Numbered from the stretch's first letter, positions 53,957 through 63,654 are shown. The stretch is 64,000 nt of DNA from JACVRW01 sp963751835 (GCA_963751835.1 CAVVWD010000021.1:1-64000), one strand, 5' to 3'. Notes: a model not told the origin generated them from the letters alone. Numbers and translations: made by a program.

Positions 53957-56900
53957 TCAAACCGGCTCGCCCGCGAGGACGCGTCGCTGCAGCTCGACGG
54001 TCTCGGCGGCCGGCTCCATCCCGAGCTCGTCGACCAGCCGCCGGCGGCATTCCAGGAACTGGCGGAGGGCGTGGGCGCGGCGCCCGGAGCGCGCGTAGGC
54101 GGTGATCAGCTCGCGCTGGGCCGACTCGTCGAGCGGCTCGAGCTCCACGAGCCTGCGGGCGGCCTGGGTGGCGGCGAGCTGGTCGTCGTCGTCGTGGCAG
54201 GCCGCGACGAGCGCGGCGAGCACCTCGGCGTAGCGGACCGTGAGGTTCTCGCGCCAGGCCGCCGCCCAATCGGCGTAGCGCTCCTCGGGGAGCGGCTCGC
54301 CGGCCCACAGCCCGGAGGCGCGCTCCAGGAGCGGCCGGCGTTCAGGACCCTCGGCGGCGAGGGCGGCCCGTGCCGCCTGCTCGAAGCGGTCGGCGTCGAC
54401 CGAGTCGCGCTCGCGCAGCCTCAGCGCCAGCGTCCGCTCGGCACCCTCGATCACGCTCGGGGTGCCCGGCACGTCCAGCACGGCCCGGGCACACGACACC
54501 GCCACCCTGAGGCTGCGGCGCGCCGATGGCTCCGGTGTGTCGGGCCAGAAGGCCTCCAGCAGCAGGTCCTCGGAGACGGCGCTTCCGCGCTTGACGAGGA
54601 GAAAGCGGACGAGCCGCTGGGCCACGCGACGGTCCCAGGCGGAGTCGTCCGCATGCCAGCTGCCGCGCCGTACCTCGAACCCGCCCAGCAGCGTGAAGTC
54701 GAGCGGGGGCGGCCGCGTCACGAGCCGCTCGCGGGCCGAGACGGCTGCGGCGGCCACCTCGGGGTCGGGGTCGGCCGCGAGCTCGTCGAGCCTCGACGGC
54801 AGGTCGGGATGCCCGGACACCCCCGCGGGCGCCACCGCGGCGCGGCGCACGCGCGAGTTCGGATGGGACGTGAACGCGAGCAGCGCCTCGCCGCCCGGCC
54901 AGGCGACCTCGATCGCCGCGATCACGGCGCTCGGATCGAGCTTCCCCGCGGCGAGCGCCCTCCAGAGCGGCCGTTCGAGGAAGCCCCATTCGCGCCGCAC
55001 GACGTCCGCGGCGCTCGCGCCGGCGGCCGCCCACATTGCCTCGAGGTCCGCCGCCGCGCCTCCCTCGTCGCCCTCGGCATCTCGGAGCCAGGCTCGCAGC
55101 CCCAGCAGGAGTGCGCGCGAGTAGCGGCCCGGCGCCCCCGGCACGCGCGCGTCGCAGACGGCGAGCGCATCCTCGACGAGCGCCCGGCTGCGAGCGGACA
55201 GCCCGGCGTCGAAGAGCACCGGCCCGGCGTCGACCACCGCCTGGAAGCGCTCCGAGAGCGGTGCCTGCGCGGCCAGGGCGAGCGCACGGTCACAGGCGGA
55301 GACAGCGGCGCCGGGATCCCCGCGCAGGGTCGCGACGCGCGCCCGCGCGAGCTCCGCCGCGTATTCGCGCCAGCCGACACCGGTGCTGTCGTCGGCACGC
55401 GCGAGCAGTTCCTGGGCCGGACCGGCGGCCCCGGCGCGCGCATGCAGCAGGGCCTGCCACACGAGGCTCACCTTCAGCATCGCCCGTGAGTGCCGCTCGC
55501 GGGCGAGCTCCTCGACCAGCCGCCAGCGCGAGAGCGCCTCGGCGTCATGGCCCTGGTCGCCAAGGGCGATCGCCAGGATGCCGCCGATCACCGGCAGCCG
55601 GTCGAAGGGATCGAAGCGCTCGAACTCGCGGATCGCGTGTTCCGCGCCGGGCACGAGCCGGTCGAAGTCGCCGGCGAGCAGGTGCTCGTAGCACTCCCAA
55701 ACGAGGTGCAGCGGTCGCACGGGGTCGGCATGCGGGTGTGCCAGGAGGCGGCGCGAGAGCTCCTCGCACTCGCCGATCCGGCCGAGCGCGCCCAGGGCCG
55801 CCGCCGCGTAGGCCGCAACGGCCGGCGGGGTTGCGCCCGCGGCGAGCGCGGGCGCGGCGTCGAAGCCGTCGGCCAGCTCGACGACGCCCTCGATGTCGCC
55901 GGACACGAACAGCGGATCGGCGAGGGTGAAGCGGGCGAGCCAGGTGCCCACCGGGTCGCCGGCCTCCGTGAACAGCCGCGCCGACTCCCGCAGGCGTTCG
56001 ACCGCGTCCGGCTGGCGCCCCTCGGCCCAGTCGAGCGCGCCCTGGAGCAGCAGGCACCAGGAGCCGCGGCGGAGCTCATCGGGCAGGGAGTCGATCCAGC
56101 GCTGCACGGTGGCGGGCGCCGTGTTGAGGAGCGGCAGTCCGGCCACCGCGATGGCCGCGTGCGCGTCGGACCACGACTCGGCCGCGAGCCAGTGCTCGAT
56201 CGCCTCCTCGACTCGTCCCGCCTCGCTGAGCGCGGGCGCCACGCGCGCGTGGAGGTCTCGCCGGGCGTCGCGTTCGCGCTCGAGATCGAGGCGCTCGAGC
56301 AGGAACTCCCGCACGAGCGGGTGGTAGGCGAGCCAGTCTCCCTCGCCGCCGGTGGGACGCAGGGGCAGGCCGGCCTGCGCGACCCGCTCGGCGAAGTCGC
56401 CCGGGAGCTTGAGCGCGAGCATGCAGCCCTGATCGAGCTCGGGCGTGATGCTCGAGTCGATCAGCGAGTCCCGGAGCTCGGGATCGAGCTGGTCGAGGAC
56501 CTCCTCGCGGAGGAAGTCGAACAGGCGCGTGCGCGACGCGGCGCCGCGGAGCGAGGGGATGTCGGCGCTGAGCGCGCCGAGTGAGCTGCCGAGCGGCCAG
56601 CCCTCGGTGGCGGCGAAGAGCCGCTCCGCGTCGGCGTCGGAACGCCGCAGGGACCGCAGCAGCTCGCCGCACTCGTCCGGGCTGAAGGCGAGCTCCTCGG
56701 CGCCTAGCTCGGTCAGGCGGCCGCCGGTGCGCAGCTTCGCGAGCCGCAGCGGGAGCGCCGTGCGGGTGGCAACCGCCACGCGCAGCACGTCGGAGTCGGC
56801 CGCGAGGAGGTCGCCCACGAGGGCCGCCGAGTCACCGCCGTGCGCGAGATGCTCGGCGTCATCGATGACGATCACGAGCTGGTCGAGCATCAGCCGGTCG

Positions 56901-57244
56901 AGCTCCGCCACCAGCTCCTGGCCCAGCGCGCGAGCGTCGATGCGTTCCTGGGCCATGGCCAGCCGCTCGGCGAGCAGGTCGACGGCCCCCGGGGCCGCTT
57001 CGCTCAGCGACTGCACGAGCCTCCGAAGCAACCTGCCCGCGTCGGTGTCGGCCGGGGTGCAGCGCAGCCAGGCGCAGCGGGCCTCGCGCGCGGCGAGCGC
57101 CTCCTCGAGCGCGACCGTCTTGCCGCACCCGGCGCCTGCCAGGAGTAGGAGCGATCCGCGATCGAGCGCGCGGTTCAAGCGCTCGACCAGGATGGGCCTT
57201 GCGATCCGTGACCCGGCTTCACGGAGCTGCTCGGGAGTGGCCAC
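53957..57244 (-). CDS. Large ATPase/TPR/BTAD transcriptional activator
   Basis: 1095 residues, GTG start. The N-terminal STAND-type ATPase has Walker A LLLLAGAGCGKTVALEEAL (residues 36-43) and Walker B QLVIVIDDAEHLAHGG. A MalT-like region follows, then TPR-like helices (about 350-830). An OmpR-type winged helix starts near residue 846 (DFTLLGGFEVRRGSWH) and a BTAD domain fills the last 150 residues (RFEQAARAALAAEG; ALRQFLECRRRLVDELGMEP). This is the SARP/large-regulator plan, often tied to secondary metabolism or signalling. It is the last gene of a four-gene operon with a methyltransferase and a putative acyltransferase. Confidence 0.88.
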   Translation of the reverse strand: MATPEQLREAGSRIARPILVERLNRALDRGSLLLLAGAGCGKTVALEEALAAREARCAWLRCTPADTDAGRLLRRLVQSLSEAAPGAVDLLAERLAMAQERIDARALGQELVAELDRLMLDQLVIVIDDAEHLAHGGDSAALVGDLLAADSDVLRVAVATRTALPLRLAKLRTGGRLTELGAEELAFSPDECGELLRSLRRSDADAERLFAATEGWPLGSSLGALSADIPSLRGAASRTRLFDFLREEVLDQLDPELRDSLIDSSITPELDQGCMLALKLPGDFAERVAQAGLPLRPTGGEGDWLAYHPLVREFLLERLDLERERDARRDLHARVAPALSEAGRVEEAIEHWLAAESWSDAHAAIAVAGLPLLNTAPATVQRWIDSLPDELRRGSWCLLLQGALDWAEGRQPDAVERLRESARLFTEAGDPVGTWLARFTLADPLFVSGDIEGVVELADGFDAAPALAAGATPPAVAAYAAAALGALGRIGECEELSRRLLAHPHADPVRPLHLVWECYEHLLAGDFDRLVPGAEHAIREFERFDPFDRLPVIGGILAIALGDQGHDAEALSRWRLVEELARERHSRAMLKVSLVWQALLHARAGAAGPAQELLARADDSTGVGWREYAAELARARVATLRGDPGAAVSACDRALALAAQAPLSERFQAVVDAGPVLFDAGLSARSRALVEDALAVCDARVPGAPGRYSRALLLGLRAWLRDAEGDEGGAAADLEAMWAAAGASAADVVRREWGFLERPLWRALAAGKLDPSAVIAAIEVAWPGGEALLAFTSHPNSRVRRAAVAPAGVSGHPDLPSRLDELAADPDPEVAAAAVSARERLVTRPPPLDFTLLGGFEVRRGSWHADDSAWDRRVAQRLVRFLLVKRGSAVSEDLLLEAFWPDTPEPSARRSLRVAVSCARAVLDVPGTPSVIEGAERTLALRLRERDSVDADRFEQAARAALAAEGPERRPLLERASGLWAGEPLPEERYADWAAAWRENLTVRYAEVLAALVAACHDDDDQLAATQAARRLVELEPLDESAQRELITAYARSGRRAHALRQFLECRRRLVDELGMEPAAETVELQRRVLAGEPV

Positions 57245-57264
57245 TCCCCGCTGTTGTAGGGGGA

Positions 57265-58185
57265 TCAGAAGCGCTTTTCAACCTCACGCACGCGAGCGTG
57301 CGCGATCGACACGAATCCGTAGGGCCGTCCCGCCAGCCGCTCGCCGCGCAGCAGGTAGCGGCACTCGAGCTGCTCGGGACCGAGGTCGGAGACGAGCCGC
57401 AGGCCGCGCGCGGCGAGGAATTCCGCGCACGAGCCGCGCGGGATCCCGAACAGGAGCGGCTCGCCGCCGGCCGTCACGCGCCGGCGAAGCTGCGGCGCGC
57501 CGTAGAAGAAGGCCGTGTCGTCGAGGGCCTCCCGGAAGACGTAGTCGAAGATCAGCGCGCTGCCCGGCGCGGTGCGGTTGGCGACCCAGTCGAGCACCCT
57601 CTCGACGCCGCCGGGCCTGAGGTAGGGGGAGACGCCCGACCACAGGATCACCGTCGGCAGGTCGTGTCGGTGGCCCGCGTCGGCGAGCGGACGCTCGAGC
57701 GGGCCCGCGTTCAGGTCGGCTTCCACGTAGCGAATCCGGGCCGGCAGCGCGCCGAAGACCTGCCGGACGCGCTCGCGCTTGACCGCGGCGCTGGCCGGAT
57801 GGTCGACCTCGAAGGTCGTGACCCCCGCAAGCCGGTGGGCGAGGCGGTGTGCGCGCGTGTCGAACCCGGCGCCGAGGATCACGAGCTGGCGAGCGCCCGC
57901 GTCGAGCTCCTCGCGGAGGACGGCGTCCATGTGCCTCACGCGCGCGATCTCGAACCAGTACGACCCGGGCAGGACCCGCTCCGCCAGGCGCGGGGCGACT
58001 CCGCGAAGAAGCGGCACCTTGACGATCGCGGTCAGCCTGAGGCCGCCCGTGACGAAGCGCGCGGCCAGGTGGTCGGTCCCGCGGACCCGCTCGTCGCGCT
58101 CGCGGGCGCCGGCCGCACGGAGAGCGGCGGCGCCCTCCGCGGTGCTGGCGGCGAGCCGGGAGCCTGTGCCGAGCCCGAGTGTCAT
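57265..58185 (-). CDS. SAM-dependent O-methyltransferase, leucine carboxyl methyltransferase (Ppm1/Tcmp) family
   Basis: 306 residues. Motif I QLVILGAGFDTRAHRLAHRL, the acidic motif FEVDHPASAAVKRERV, and the family-specific ILWSGVSPYLRPGGVERVLD. The C-terminal SAM fold has RGLRLVSDLGPEQLECRYLL. Members methylate carboxyl groups of metabolites or proteins. The ATG overlaps the stop of the upstream acyltransferase/cNMP gene (ATGA), so translation is coupled and a shared product is likely (inference). Confidence 0.9.
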   Translation of the reverse strand: MTLGLGTGSRLAASTAEGAAALRAAGARERDERVRGTDHLAARFVTGGLRLTAIVKVPLLRGVAPRLAERVLPGSYWFEIARVRHMDAVLREELDAGARQLVILGAGFDTRAHRLAHRLAGVTTFEVDHPASAAVKRERVRQVFGALPARIRYVEADLNAGPLERPLADAGHRHDLPTVILWSGVSPYLRPGGVERVLDWVANRTAPGSALIFDYVFREALDDTAFFYGAPQLRRRVTAGGEPLLFGIPRGSCAEFLAARGLRLVSDLGPEQLECRYLLRGERLAGRPYGFVSIAHARVREVEKRF

Positions 58186-59547
58186 GTCGGCTGGAGCTGC
58201 GCGGCCGCGCGGATCAGGCCGAGCCGGCCGAGCGCCCCGTCCACTTCGGGCAGCTGATGCAGGTAGCGGCGGTAGGCCGCGCGGCTCAGGCGGAGAAGGT
58301 GGAGGGGCGTCGAGGCCACCACGTCCGCGGTGCGCAGCCCGCCCGTGAGCAGGCCGATCTCACCGAAGCAGTCGCCGTGACGCAGCTTCTCGCCATGGAC
58401 GCGCGCCTCGCCGCGCTCGATCAGATAGAGGGCGTCCGCCGGTTCGCCGCGGGCGACGACGGTCGCGCCAGGCGGGACCCGCAGCTCGTCGAGCAGGCCG
58501 TGCAGGGTGGTGCACTCGCTGTCGGAGAGCGTGGCGAAGGGCGGAAAGCCGCGCAGGCGGCCCCCGAGCGCCCGGGCGCGGCGCCGCTCCGAAGCCGAGA
58601 GGTCGCGCTGGGGGAGCGGCGTGTCGGCGAGGGTCGCGAGCCCTCCGCGTGGAAGGAGGCTGCTGGCGGCCACGGGGCGCTCGTTCGCCGCCGCGAGCGC
58701 GATCAGGGCGTGGGCCCCGGGCGCCGCAAGGGCGGCCTCGACCGCACGCAGCCGGGCGGTCATGGAGGCCATGTCCGAGACCAGCACCGCGAACGGGTAG
58801 CGGGCGCGGCCGTCGAGGGCGGGCGAGAGGAAGTGGCCGGGCTCAAACGCCGGGAGCCCGCCGCGAACCATCGCGAAGGGCGTGTGCAGAAGCTCGAGGT
58901 GGCGGCGCGCGACGGCGTCCTCGAACTCGCCGACGAAGGCCTCGACGTCCAGCCTGAGCGGGCCGGTGAGCGAGTGGAAGGCGGCGAGGCAGACCTCCAC
59001 GACCGCCCTCGTGCCGAGCTCGCCCAGCGATCCGAGCCGCCTGTTCTTTGACGAAGCGGCCGAGCTCGCGGATGCGCGCGAGCGGCAGGTCGGGGAGGAT
59101 CCGGAGCCGGTTCAGGGCTCCCCAGCCGAAGTGCTCCTCGAACGGCAGCAGCGGGCGCTCACGCGTGCGCAGCGTGGTGCCGGGTGGTGCGTCGGGCGCC
59201 GCACGCAGCGAGAGGGAGGCGAGGAGCCTGCCGTCGGCGCTCGAAAACGCGACGAAGTCGACCGCGGCCGGCTCGGTCGGCGCAGCGGGCTCCTTGTCGA
59301 GCCGTTCGCGGCGGACGAGCTCGGCGTCGACGAAGCCGACGTCCAGGTATTGGGCGAAGCGAAAGCGGAGCAGTGCGTCGCGCTGGGGCTCGCTGAGTGC
59401 GTCGCCGCCCAGCGCCAGCACGCCGACGCCCTGCCGGTCGTGGATCCGGTAGAGGGCGTCGGGCCAGGCCCCGCGCGTGAGCTCCGGCAGGCGCAGGGCG
59501 CAGCCGGCCTCGACGAGCTCCGCCACGTAGCGGTCGCGCGGGGTCAT
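58182..59547 (-). pseudogene. Putative acyltransferase with cyclic-nucleotide-binding domain, one frame break
   Basis: About 454 residues if the break is repaired. N-terminal part from the ATG at 59547: YVAELVEAGCALRLPELTRG, LLRFRFAQYLDVGFVDAELV, DFVAFSSADGRLLASLSLR and RIRELGRFVK. This order (input Arg cluster, central sheet, 'ExxRF'-like motif) resembles GNAT-fold autoinducer/N-acyl amino acid synthases (inference). The break is at the AAA near 59040-59046; NRRLGSLGELGTRAVVEVCL continues in the next frame. The C-terminal cNMP-binding domain has PPGATVVARGEPADALYLIE and HGDCFGEIGLLTGGLRTADV (phosphate-binding cassette). One extra A explains the break, so it is probably intact in the cell. 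Confidence 0.65.
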
Positions 59548-60335
59548 GACGCCGCCAGCTCGCGGCTCGCCCGCTGCGCCCAGGGCCGGGCCCCGAGCTC
59601 CTCGAAGGTCCCCAGGGCGGCCGCGAGGTGCTCGCGGGCCTCGGGGCGCCTGCGCGCGCGGCGCAGGCGCTCGCCGTAGCACAGCTCCGTCCTTGCGAGC
59701 TCGAACGGCTGCCGCGACCAGGCGCTCCAGGCGAGGGCGCGCGTGAACAGGCGGCTGTACGCGTGGTCTGCCGCGAGCATGGCGCGCGAGCGCTCGGAAG
59801 CGGCGACGAGGCCGAAGCTTCCGGGTCGCCGGCGGACGCCGCGCTCTACGTCGGCCAGCGCCCGCTGCGCGCCGACGCGGTCTCCGCGCCGCAGTCGCGC
59901 CTCGACGAGATCCGGCGCCCAGGCGACCGCGCGGCTCCCGGCGCGCGGGTGCTCGCGGCAGATCCGGGCCACCGACTCGAGCCGCTCGATCGCGGCATCG
60001 ACCCGGCCGAGCCCGAGCTCGAGCAGCCCAACCGCCTCGCCGGCAAGCGCCTCGGCCGGGCGGTCGGCGAGCCCGCGGGCGAGGCGCACGGCCTCGGCCG
60101 CGTGGCCGCGGCAGACCTGCGCGTGGCCGAGCCCGGCCTCGATCAACGCCAGCCGGACAAGGCCGCTCATGACCTCACGCGGGAGCGCGGCCGCTTGGGC
60201 GCTCCGGAGCACCTCGAGTGCGGATTCGTGGGCGGCCGCCCAGTCTCCGAGCCGGAACTCGAGCTCGGCCAGCTCGGCGAGCGCTGGGCCCAGCGTCGAG
60301 GCGGTTGGTGCGAGTCGGGGGCCAGCCGTCATCAC
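59544..60335 (-). CDS. TPR protein resembling the C-terminal TPR region of LAL regulators
   Basis: 263 residues of helical repeats: LAELAELEFRLGDWAAAHES, LVRLALIEAGLGHAQVCRGH, FELARTELCYGERLRRARRR, AAALGTFEELGARPWAQRAS. The last pattern is the usual end of the TPR part of LuxR-type 'LAL' activators, just before their HTH, but here the protein stops (ELAAS) without any HTH. No ATPase part precedes it either. It may be a free TPR adaptor or a leftover of a lost LAL gene. It overlaps the next gene by 4 nt (ATGA), so it is the first gene of the operon. Confidence 0.75.
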   Translation of the reverse strand: MMTAGPRLAPTASTLGPALAELAELEFRLGDWAAAHESALEVLRSAQAAALPREVMSGLVRLALIEAGLGHAQVCRGHAAEAVRLARGLADRPAEALAGEAVGLLELGLGRVDAAIERLESVARICREHPRAGSRAVAWAPDLVEARLRRGDRVGAQRALADVERGVRRRPGSFGLVAASERSRAMLAADHAYSRLFTRALAWSAWSRQPFELARTELCYGERLRRARRRPEAREHLAAALGTFEELGARPWAQRASRELAAS

Positions 60336-60470
60336 GATTCGAGTATCCGAACGCGACGGCCTCCGGTCCAGGCCACCCTGGCCCCGGCGTGGTGCACCTG
60401 GGGGTACGCGCTCTCCACCCAGGGGGAGAGAGCAACGGTTCCGTCCGCTTCTCCTCCGAGGATGCCTCGG

Positions 60471-62945
60471 ATGCGGGCGAGACCGTCACGCTGGGCGTGT
60501 GAGCCTTACGACGTCGTCGCGGCGCGGCGGCTCGCGGACGGGCTCGGGGTGTCGCCCACCGTGGGAACGGTCCTGGCGCGGCGCGGGTTCCGCGAGCCGG
60601 AGGACGCTCGGCGCTTCCTCGCGGCGGACGAGCGGCACGATCCGCGCTCCTTGCCGGGCGTCCCCGCGGCGTGCGAGCTGATCCTCGAGCACGTCCGGCG
60701 CGGGACCCCGATCGCCGTGTTCGGGGACTACGACGTGGACGGCGTGTGCTCGACGGCGATGCTGGTCCGGACCCTGCGCGCGCTCGGCGCCGATCCCGCC
60801 TGGGCGCTCCCGAGTCGCTTCGAGGAGGGCTACGGCCTCTCGACGAGCGCGGTGGAGCGGCTCGCCCGGCGCGGCACGGGCCTGCTCGTGACCGTGGACT
60901 GCGGCATCACCGCGGTCGAGCAGGTGGCCGCGGCCCGCGCGGCGGGCCTCGATGTGGTCGTGACAGACCACCACCGGCCGGGCGCGGAGCCGCCGGACTG
61001 CCCGGTGGTGCATCCGGCACCGGGCGCGGGTCAGCGCTATCCAGCCGACCTGTGCGCCGCCGGAGTCGTGCTGAAGCTCGCCGAGGCGCTCGTGGAGGCG
61101 GCCGGGCGCGACCCGAGCTCGGCGGAGGAGGACCTCGATCTTGCGGCGCTCGCAACGGTGTGCGATCTCGTTCCGCTGCGCGGCGAGAACCGCCGGGTCG
61201 TCAGGGAGGGGCTCCGCGCCCTGGCGCGCAGCGAGAAGCCGGGGCTGCGGGCGCTGATGGCCGTCGCCGGGGTCGAGCCGGGGGAGCTCTCCGAGCAGGC
61301 GCTCGGCTTCCGGCTCGGGCCGCGCATAAACGCCGCGGGAAGGATGGGGCGCGCGGACGCGGCGCTCGAGCTGCTGCTAACCGAGGACGACGTTCGGGCC
61401 GGCGAGATCGCGCGCGAGCTCGACCTCCTGAACCGCGACCGCCAGGAGGCGGAGACGCGCATCCTGTTCGCGGCCGACGCCGCCTGCGCGCCCCAGACGA
61501 GCGAGGCCGCCCTCGTCGTGGCCGGGGAGGGCTGGCATCCGGGCGTGGTCGGGATCGTGGCGTCGCGCCTGGTCGAGAAATGGCGCCGGCCGGCGGTCGT
61601 GATCGCGCTCGACGAGGACGGGCGGACGGGGCGGGGGTCGGGCCGCAGCATTGCCGCCTACGACCTCCACGCGGGACTGGCCGCTTGCGCCGGCCACCTC
61701 ACGCGCTTCGGCGGGCACCGCATGGCGGCAGGGGTGGAGCTCGATTCCGGCGTGGTGGAGGGCTTTCGCCGCGCCCTCGCCGCGCACGCCGGCGCGGCGC
61801 TCACGCCGGACGACCTGATCCCCGTCGAGCGGGTAGACGCGGTCGTGCCGGGCGGCGCGCTCGGCCTCGAGCTGGCAGAGGAGCTCGACCTGCTGCGGCC
61901 GTTCGGAGTCGGCAACCCGCAGCCGACGCTGCTGGTGCCGGCAGCGCGCATCCAGAACGTGGCGAGCATGGGGGAGGAGCGCCAGCACGCGCGCTTCACC
62001 CTCGTCACGGGCGGTGCGCGGGCGCGCGGCGTGGCGTTCGGCATGACGCAGGCCGCGCTCGGAGCGGCCGCTGGCGCGGCGCACCACGTGGGGGTGCGGC
62101 TCGAGCGCAACCGCTGGAACGGCACGGTGGAGCCGCGCCTCCTGCTGCGCGCGCTGTGTCCGCCGGCGCCCGGGAAGCTGCTCGTGGCTGGGGAGGGGGA
62201 GCCGTTCTGGAGCCGCGTGCGTGCGGAGCTGGCGCGCGACCCGGCCGGGCCTCCGGACGCCCGGCCAGCTGCCGGCGCTGTGCTCGACCACCGCGGGGCC
62301 GGCGTCGCCGGGCTCGCGGGCGACCTGCTGTCGAGCGGCGAGAACGTGCTCGTTGCCGTGGCGGACGTGGAGCGGCGGCGGGGATCGCTCGAGGCGCTGG
62401 TCGCAGGCATGGCTCCGGACCTCAGCCTCCGGGTCGCGTCGTGGAGCGTGTTAGCGGCGGGACGCGCGCCCGCCGTCGACCACGTGGTGGGCCTTGATCC
62501 GCCGCCCCTCGGCATCGCCGATCCCGCGTTGCGCCTCGCTCCGGCCGCCTACGCCGCCTGGGGCCCCGATGAGGTCGAGTTCGCGCTGAACGTGTGGAGG
62601 GCGGAGCTCGATCTGCGACCGGCGCTCGCCGACGCCTTCAGGGCGCTCCGGGCGTTGGGCCCGGGCGCCTCCGGCGAAGAGCTCGAGCATGCGCTGCGTG
62701 GCCCCGGCGGGTACCCGCGCTCTCCGGAGTGCTGCGCCCGAATGCTTCGCATCCTCGGGGAACTCGGGCTCGTGGAGCTCGCGCTTGACGAACCCCGCTG
62801 CGTCGTCGTCGAGGGGATCCGTGCGGACCTCGAGCTATCGCCCTCCTACCGCGCCTACCGCGAGCGGCTGGCGGCGATCGAGCGCGCGCTGGCCGGCGAG
62901 CTGCCGGCGGACGTGGAGCGCGAGCCGATGCCACGGGCGGCGTAG
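60471..62945 (+). CDS. recJ: Single-stranded-DNA-specific exonuclease RecJ
   Basis: 824 residues. RecJ degrades ssDNA 5'-3' in recombination and repair. DHH motifs: IAVFGDYDVDGVCSTAMLVR (I, near residue 83), VDCGITAVEQ (II), VVTDHHRPGAEPPDCPV (III), LAALATVCDLVPLRGENRR (IV). DHHA1 has GSGRSIAAYDLHAGLAACAG and FGGHRMAAGVELDSG, followed by an OB domain and a C-terminal extension of about 250 residues, as in Bacillus-type RecJ. The ATG at 60471 has GAGG 8 nt upstream; an in-frame ATG at 60462 is also possible. A longer upstream reading frame overlaps the TPR gene antisense and is rejected. Confidence 0.95.
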   Translation: MRARPSRWACEPYDVVAARRLADGLGVSPTVGTVLARRGFREPEDARRFLAADERHDPRSLPGVPAACELILEHVRRGTPIAVFGDYDVDGVCSTAMLVRTLRALGADPAWALPSRFEEGYGLSTSAVERLARRGTGLLVTVDCGITAVEQVAAARAAGLDVVVTDHHRPGAEPPDCPVVHPAPGAGQRYPADLCAAGVVLKLAEALVEAAGRDPSSAEEDLDLAALATVCDLVPLRGENRRVVREGLRALARSEKPGLRALMAVAGVEPGELSEQALGFRLGPRINAAGRMGRADAALELLLTEDDVRAGEIARELDLLNRDRQEAETRILFAADAACAPQTSEAALVVAGEGWHPGVVGIVASRLVEKWRRPAVVIALDEDGRTGRGSGRSIAAYDLHAGLAACAGHLTRFGGHRMAAGVELDSGVVEGFRRALAAHAGAALTPDDLIPVERVDAVVPGGALGLELAEELDLLRPFGVGNPQPTLLVPAARIQNVASMGEERQHARFTLVTGGARARGVAFGMTQAALGAAAGAAHHVGVRLERNRWNGTVEPRLLLRALCPPAPGKLLVAGEGEPFWSRVRAELARDPAGPPDARPAAGAVLDHRGAGVAGLAGDLLSSGENVLVAVADVERRRGSLEALVAGMAPDLSLRVASWSVLAAGRAPAVDHVVGLDPPPLGIADPALRLAPAAYAAWGPDEVEFALNVWRAELDLRPALADAFRALRALGPGASGEELEHALRGPGGYPRSPECCARMLRILGELGLVELALDEPRCVVVEGIRADLELSPSYRAYRERLAAIERALAGELPADVEREPMPRAA

Positions 62946-63046
62946 CCCCGAGCCGCCTGATCGACTCACCCGAGCTACGTTGCCGTTAACTATTGCCGTC
63001 AACGTAGCGCGGACCGGTCGCGCAAGAGGCGCCCGAGTCTCGCCGA

Positions 63047-63586
63047 TCAGGCCGCGAGCAGAATTCCCGCCGGCGTGCTGACCGCGCCTCCGCGGACCGC
63101 CACCGCCTCGAGCAGAGCCGCCGAGACCAGGTCCCGAGAGCCACTCGCGAGGTCGATCAGCGCGGCCGCGGCAAGCTCGGTGTCTACTCTCCCCGTCGCG
63201 CGCAGGCCGATGATCGCGCGCGCGATCCGGGCTCGCTCCACCGGGGTGTCCACGGCCTCGAGAACTTCGTCGAAGGGTGCGCGTGCAGCGTCCGGGTCGT
63301 CGTCGGCAACCGCCTGACAGAGACGCTCGAGCACGGGCGAGGCGAGCTCCGGCAGCTGGATCTGGAGCGAGAGATCCAACGCCGGGAGATCGAGGACTCC
63401 GTCGAAGAGCTTGGCCAGCTCGGCGTCGGAACGTCGATACAGGTCCCCGGCGGCCTCCCGCCCGGCGTGGGCGAGGAAGGCCCTGGCGAGGCTCTCATCC
63501 GAGGGACCACGCTCGACCCCGCAGCAGCGCTTCGTCTTGCGGCCGGAGCCGCATGGACAGGGCTCGTTCCGTCCGACTCTCGACAT
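63047..63586 (-). CDS. SEC-C motif protein
   Basis: 179 residues. The N-terminal SEC-C zinc motif is RNEPCPCGSGRKTKRCC (CxC...CC), as in the SecA tail. The rest is helical (SDESLARAFLAHAGREAAGD; VERARIARAIIGLRATGRVD) without a known enzyme domain. Such proteins are often ribosome- or Sec-associated; the specific role is unknown. Divergent from relA. Confidence 0.85.
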   Translation of the reverse strand: MSRVGRNEPCPCGSGRKTKRCCGVERGPSDESLARAFLAHAGREAAGDLYRRSDAELAKLFDGVLDLPALDLSLQIQLPELASPVLERLCQAVADDDPDAARAPFDEVLEAVDTPVERARIARAIIGLRATGRVDTELAAAALIDLASGSRDLVSAALLEAVAVRGGAVSTPAGILLAA

Positions 63587-63648
63587 GACTCAGATCGTCG
63601 CGCCCCGACCGGACGGAAGGCGGCGTCGAGCCGTTCCGGAACCGACTC

Positions 63649-63654
63649 TAAACT
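63649..63654 (+). promoter_or_regulatory. -10 hexamer TAAACT of relA
   Basis: Ends 10 nt before the ATG at 63665. The intervening sequence contains AGGGG very close to the ATG, so this case is less clearly leaderless than the others. Confidence 0.45.

Noticed and set aside
54071..55489. Long plus-strand open frame inside the BTAD regulator gene
   Set aside because: Antisense to conserved TPR/winged-helix/BTAD sequence with no features of its own.
59628..60470. N-terminal extension of recJ by about 280 codons
   Set aside because: It is antisense to the TPR gene, and RecJ homologues begin just before the YDVVAARRLADGL segment; the ATG at 60471 has an adequate ribosome site.
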